From JAYQUR01 sp038133505 (GTDB lineage Bacteria > Pseudomonadota > Alphaproteobacteria > MPNO01 > UBA830), in the NCBI GenBank assembly GCA_038133505.1, contig JAYPTI010000051.1, positions 1 to 18,815 of the forward strand: a DNA stretch of 18,815 nucleotides, read 5' to 3'. The notes under the pieces were generated by a model. It was not told the DNA's origin, made no database searches, and saw only the letters and a list, made by a program, of their open reading frames with translations. A program made the position numbers and the translations under genes. Shown here one piece after another: positions 14,290 to 18,815 of this stretch (its first letter is position 1; each line of letters starts with the position of its first letter).

Positions 14290-15210
14290 CTACTTCTTCT
14301 TGGGCAGGAACTTGTCGACGTTGGAGCCGTCTACCAGCACGTGGCCGATATAGACCTTCTTGTCGAACTTCTTGCCCTTGAGCTGGGCGTCCATCGTGTT
14401 GATGCCGAGCTGACCCCAGGCAACCGGGTTCAGCGCGACGGTCAGTCCCATGTCGCCGCGCTTCACTGCGAAGCGCGCCGGCGGAATGCCGTTCATGCCC
14501 GTCACGACGACCTTGCCCTTCATGCCCGACGCGACGACGGCCTGGGCGGCGCCCATGCCGATCTCGTCGTTCGCGCCGTAGATCGCCTTCAGATCGGGAT
14601 GCGCGACGAGCGCATCCTCGGCGTATTTGAGGCCGTTCTCGCGGGTCAGCAGCATCTCGTGCCGGAACACGATCTGGATGTCCTTGTGCTTCGCCATCTC
14701 GTCGGTGTAGCCCTTGGCGAAGTTGATGAAGGCCTGCGCGCCGGCGGGGCCCGCCAGCACGGCGACCTTGCCCTTGTTGCCGATCTTCTTCGCCGTCCAC
14801 GCGGCGATCTCGCCGCCGATCTTGATCTCGTCGACCGAGATGTGAAGAAGCTGATCCGGACACGCCGAGCCGCGCGCGATCGACATCATCGGGATGCCGG
14901 CATTCTTGGCGGCGGTATAGGCCGAGCAGAGAGCGCGGGCGTCGATCGGCGAGATGAGAATGCCGTCGACCTTCTTTGCGATCAGATCGTTTATGCCGTT
15001 GAGCTGCTTGGCGATGTCTTCCTCGGCGTTCACGACCGAGATCGTGTGGCCGAGTTCCTTCGCGCGGGCCTGCATGCCCTTGAGCATCGCGATGTAGAAC
15101 GGGTTGGTGTCGGATGACAGTGCGACACCTATGTTGGCGGCCTTGGCGCCGGTGAATGCGGTCGCGGCAAGCAGGACCGCCGCCGCGGTCGTCGTCAGAA
15201 AGCGTTTCAT
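14290..15210 (-). CDS. Ribose-type ABC transporter substrate-binding protein (periplasmic binding protein 4 family)
   Basis: 306 residues. The chosen ATG (15208-15210) starts a textbook signal peptide (MKRF, Ala-rich core, cleavage after GAKA near residue 24) and has GGGGAG 7 bases upstream; a frame-open extension to 15258 lacks these. The mature part begins NIGVALSSDTNPFYIAMLKG, the standard N-terminus of RbsB-like sugar-binding proteins, then has ILISPID, an SIARGS segment, GPAGAQAF, VFRHEML and IYGANDEIGMGA, all typical of the family's two lobes. It is the third transporter gene after the ATPase and permease. Family members bind sugars, but also autoinducer-2, polyols or purine-like compounds. 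Next to ring-cleavage enzymes a non-sugar ligand is plausible and cannot be decided from sequence. Confidence 0.9.
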   Translation of the reverse strand: MKRFLTTTAAAVLLAATAFTGAKAANIGVALSSDTNPFYIAMLKGMQARAKELGHTISVVNAEEDIAKQLNGINDLIAKKVDGILISPIDARALCSAYTAAKNAGIPMMSIARGSACPDQLLHISVDEIKIGGEIAAWTAKKIGNKGKVAVLAGPAGAQAFINFAKGYTDEMAKHKDIQIVFRHEMLLTRENGLKYAEDALVAHPDLKAIYGANDEIGMGAAQAVVASGMKGKVVVTGMNGIPPARFAVKRGDMGLTVALNPVAWGQLGINTMDAQLKGKKFDKKVYIGHVLVDGSNVDKFLPKKK

Positions 15211-15261
15211 CGTCGTCTCCCCTTTTAGGTCGTCCCTGTGGTGGTCGAAGTCTATCACGGC

Positions 15262-16221
15262 CTATCGGTGCCGCAATCTGTCCGCAGCCGCCGCGGCGAC
15301 GATGACGACGCCGACCGCGACCTGCTGCCAGTAGGAATGAACGTTCGCGAGATTGAGGGCGTTGGCGAGTACCACCATGATGAACACGCCGACGACCGAC
15401 TTGTAGAGTTTGCCCTCGCCGCCGAACAGCGACGCACCGCCGAGGACGACGGCGGCGATGGCGGTCAGCTCGTAGAACACGCCCGCAGTGGGCTGGCCCG
15501 ACTGAAGCCGCGAACAGAGCATCACCCCGCCGACGCCCGCGAGCGTCCCGCACCAGACGTAGGCCGAGGTACGCACCTTCACGACGTTGATGCCGGCGAG
15601 GAATGCCGCCTCGGTGTTGCCGCCGGTCGCGAAGATTCGGATGCCGTAGGCGGTCCGGTGCAGGATCCAGTGAAAGATCACGAAAACCAGGATCGGGAAC
15701 AGGACGAGGTACGGAATCCCGAAGACCCTTTCCGTCGCAAACCCCAGGAAAAGCTGCGGCAGGCCCTCGTCGCCGACGACGGGCCGTCCGCCGGTGATCA
15801 GGAAGGTCGCGCCGCGGAACATCACCATGGTGCCGAGTGTCGCGATGAACGGATTGACGTCGAGCTTGGTGACGATCAGGCCGTTTAGCAATCCGACCGC
15901 CGCGCCGACGGCGACGCCGGCGATCACCCCGGCGACGATCCCGAACTCGAGCATCACCATCGCCGTGATACAGCCCGACAGCGCCACCACCGAACCGACG
16001 GAAAGATCGAACCCGCCGCAGATGATGACGTAGGTCATGCCGATGGCGATGACCGTCATGACCGCGCCCTGCATCAAAACGTTGTTGATGTTGATCGGCG
16101 ACAGGAACCGGCTCGACAGGATAAAGGCGATCAGACACAGGACGACCAGCGCGATCACCGGCATCTGGTTCCACAGAAACTCCCTTACGCCCTGTCCGGA
16201 CATCTTGTCGGACGCCGCCAT
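15262..16221 (-). CDS. Ribose-type ABC transporter permease (RbsC family)
   Basis: 319 residues, hydrophobic throughout, with roughly eight to ten membrane segments; it forms the inner-membrane channel of the importer. The start is ATG 16219-16221 with AGGAG 7 bases upstream, giving MAASDKMSGQG before the first helix. Family signatures visible are ANINNV-like PININNVLMQG, TYVIICGGFDLSVGSVVAL, GLLNGLIVTKLDVNPFIATL, FATGGNTEAAFLAGI and LGGASLFGGEG, the usual RbsC/branched permease set including the loop that contacts the ATPase. It starts 8 bases after the ATPase stop and is followed 51 bases later by the binding protein, so the three are one transcription unit. The same gene makes both halves of the pore as a homodimer. 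Confidence 0.92.
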   Translation of the reverse strand: MAASDKMSGQGVREFLWNQMPVIALVVLCLIAFILSSRFLSPININNVLMQGAVMTVIAIGMTYVIICGGFDLSVGSVVALSGCITAMVMLEFGIVAGVIAGVAVGAAVGLLNGLIVTKLDVNPFIATLGTMVMFRGATFLITGGRPVVGDEGLPQLFLGFATERVFGIPYLVLFPILVFVIFHWILHRTAYGIRIFATGGNTEAAFLAGINVVKVRTSAYVWCGTLAGVGGVMLCSRLQSGQPTAGVFYELTAIAAVVLGGASLFGGEGKLYKSVVGVFIMVVLANALNLANVHSYWQQVAVGVVIVAAAAADRLRHR

Positions 16222-16229
16222 GCCTTCTC

Positions 16230-17674
<1,445 letters not shown>

Positions 17675-17678
<4 letters not shown>

Positions 17679-18505
17679 TGCGTGGCCATCCAGTCGACGG
17701 CGCTGCCGACCCAGGGACCATGCGCCTCGCCGCCCGCGAAGGACGCGCCGAAATGATCCCGACCGTCGAAAACGATGACCTCCGTCTCGACTCCGGCGTG
17801 CGTGAGGGCCTGCGCCATCGCCTCGGCCTGATCCCGGAGATGCGGAAAGTCTTCGGTTCCGTAGGAAATCAGAAAGGGCGGACAGTCACCGGAGACGAAT
17901 TCGATCGGGCTGGCCATGCGATCGGTTTCGGCGCTCTCGGCCCCGAGAAACCGCGGGCGCATCGTGAGACCGGAGCCTTCCCGGAAGTCGTAGACACCGG
18001 AAATCGGCAGGCAGCCGCGGATGACGTCGGCGGATAACCCACGAGCGCCGCGCCAGTCGGCGGTGACGGCAAGCAGCGGGGCGTAGTGTCCCCCGGCCGA
18101 ATGGCCGCCGACGAACAGCCGGCCCGGATCGCCGCCGAAGTCGGCGATGTTGGCATGAATCCAGGCGACGGCATCGGCATAGTCGTCGAAACCGGTCGGA
18201 AACAGATGCTGCGGCGCGAGGCGATAGCCGACCGAACAGAAGGTAACGCCGCGCTCCGTGAGCGCCGGCGCCATGAAATTCATGTTCTCCTTGTAGCCCG
18301 ACGTCCAGCCGCCGCCATGCGCGAACACCAGCACATCGCCGCTGGGCTCGGGCGCCGCATGCACGGCGATGGACTGGTAGGGATCGTCTCCGTACCGAAT
18401 TTCGACGGTCGGCTCGACCCCCTCGCCGCGCCGCGTCACCTCCTCGACGTAGGGCCGCGCGAACTCGGAGAACGGCTCCTGCGGCGGGTAGTCTTCCGGA
18501 CGCAT
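17675..18505 (-). CDS. Alpha/beta-hydrolase, carboxylesterase/kynurenine formamidase-like
   Basis: 276 residues. The fold is shown by HGGGW (63-67, oxyanion hole), VGYRLAPQHLFP (92-103) and the nucleophile elbow GGHSAGGH with S136. The remaining triad is probably D219 in YGTEDF and H251 in GRDHFG. HGG near residue 63 plus GHSAGG places it in the hormone-sensitive-lipase/arylformamidase-like branch, which splits small esters or N-formyl amides. It starts (ATG 18503-18505) two bases after the stop of a NicX-like gene, and its stop overlaps the transporter ATPase start. In nicotinate degradation the NicX product N-formylmaleamate is deformylated by an alpha/beta-hydrolase (NicD). Position therefore suggests such a role here, but the sequence alone says only esterase or amidase. 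Confidence 0.85.
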
Positions 18506-18506
18506 G

Positions 18507-18815
18507 TCAGCGCGCGACCCTTTGGACCACCATTTGTTCGTCCACGAGCCGCCCCTTCTCGATGATCGTGTCGTTATCGAGCGTTACGGTGCAGTCGCGC
18601 ATGGGGACGTCGTAATGGCCGTTGGTCGTGCGCGAGCCGCCGCCCTGGCTGTTCGGACCGGTGGAGAACAGGAAATTGCCGGGGAAGGTCCGCGCCGCCG
18701 CGTAAGTGCGATCGGGGTCGTCGCCATAGAGCGCCAGCGCGTCCCAGCGCGCCTGCGGGTTCAGCCCCTAGCCGAGATGCGACAGGTAATGCCCGTCGAG
18801 ATCGTGGGGGTTCGC
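18507..18815 (-). pseudogene. 2,5-dihydroxypyridine 5,6-dioxygenase (NicX)/M29-like C-terminal part, with in-frame TAG
   Basis: Reading inward from the window edge gives DLDGHYLSHLG, then TAG (18768-18770), then GLNPQARWDALALYGDD, TFPGNFLFSTGPNS, GHYDVPMRDCTVTLDND and a stop at 18507-18509. I recall NicX and related M29-type proteins having SHIGWGL followed by GNFLFSTGPNTE, CHLDIP-like HxDxP and a short C-terminal strand, so the fragment is a strong match. The TAG falls where the family has Trp in GWG, one base from TGG. NicX opens 2,5-dihydroxypyridine to N-formylmaleamate with Fe(II) and oxygen; the related M29 enzymes are aminopeptidases, so chemistry is not certain. The gene leads the transporter operon. 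As written, the product would be cut about 86 residues short of its end. The 5' part is outside the window. Confidence 0.7.

Noticed and set aside
14186..16174. 662-residue minus-strand frame spanning permease and binding-protein genes
   Set aside because: Off-frame reading of the two transporter genes, rich in Arg, crossing both real starts and stops.

Overview
The window is GC-rich, densely coding DNA that looks alphaproteobacterial. That placement is inferred from the gene families (TRAP and ribose-type ABC transporters, a CoxL-like molybdenum hydroxylase, a two-gene indolepyruvate oxidoreductase of the proteobacterial type), Shine-Dalgarno starts and strong GC bias at third codon positions; no rRNA or marker gene confirms it. 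I see no tRNA, rRNA, CRISPR array, insertion sequence or integrase. The content is catabolic: uptake systems plus enzymes for aromatic, N-heteroaromatic or keto-acid substrates.

Left block (1-5040, minus strand, transcribed right to left): an exported beta-propeller-like protein interrupted by an in-frame TGA (3760-5040); a molybdopterin-binding hydroxylase large subunit (1343-3703); a TRAP solute-binding protein (87-1109) with its own likely promoter; and the first codons of a TRAP small permease (1-55). Diverging from the propeller gene by only 35 bp is an exported four-EF-hand protein (5076-5762, plus), which converges on an ArgE-like M20 deacetylase (5784-6947, minus).

Middle block (7001-13184, plus): a fused NDP-forming acyl-CoA synthetase; an undescribed 56-residue acidic small ORF (9169-9339) with a leader hairpin and a terminator-like hairpin after it; then indolepyruvate:ferredoxin oxidoreductase alpha and beta subunits overlapping by ATGA. 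Together these could oxidise aryl- or branched 2-oxo acids to acyl-CoA and then recover ATP, the pathway logic known from archaea.

Right block (18815-13188, minus strand): an operon running from a 2,5-dihydroxypyridine dioxygenase (NicX)-like gene that carries an in-frame TAG at an expected Trp, through an alpha/beta-hydrolase with formamidase-like motifs, to a ribose-type ABC transporter (ATPase, permease, binding protein). A strong terminator-like hairpin follows, then a gentisate 1,2-dioxygenase-like bicupin. The reading that best ties this block together is import and ring cleavage of a hydroxylated aromatic or pyridine-type compound. The molybdenum hydroxylase on the left could supply a hydroxylation step, but it is far away and the link is speculative.

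The most checkable oddities are the two genes whose homology continues in frame past a single stop codon, the new small ORF with its structured leader and CtrA-like motif, and the pairing of an indolepyruvate oxidoreductase with an NDP-forming acyl-CoA synthetase.
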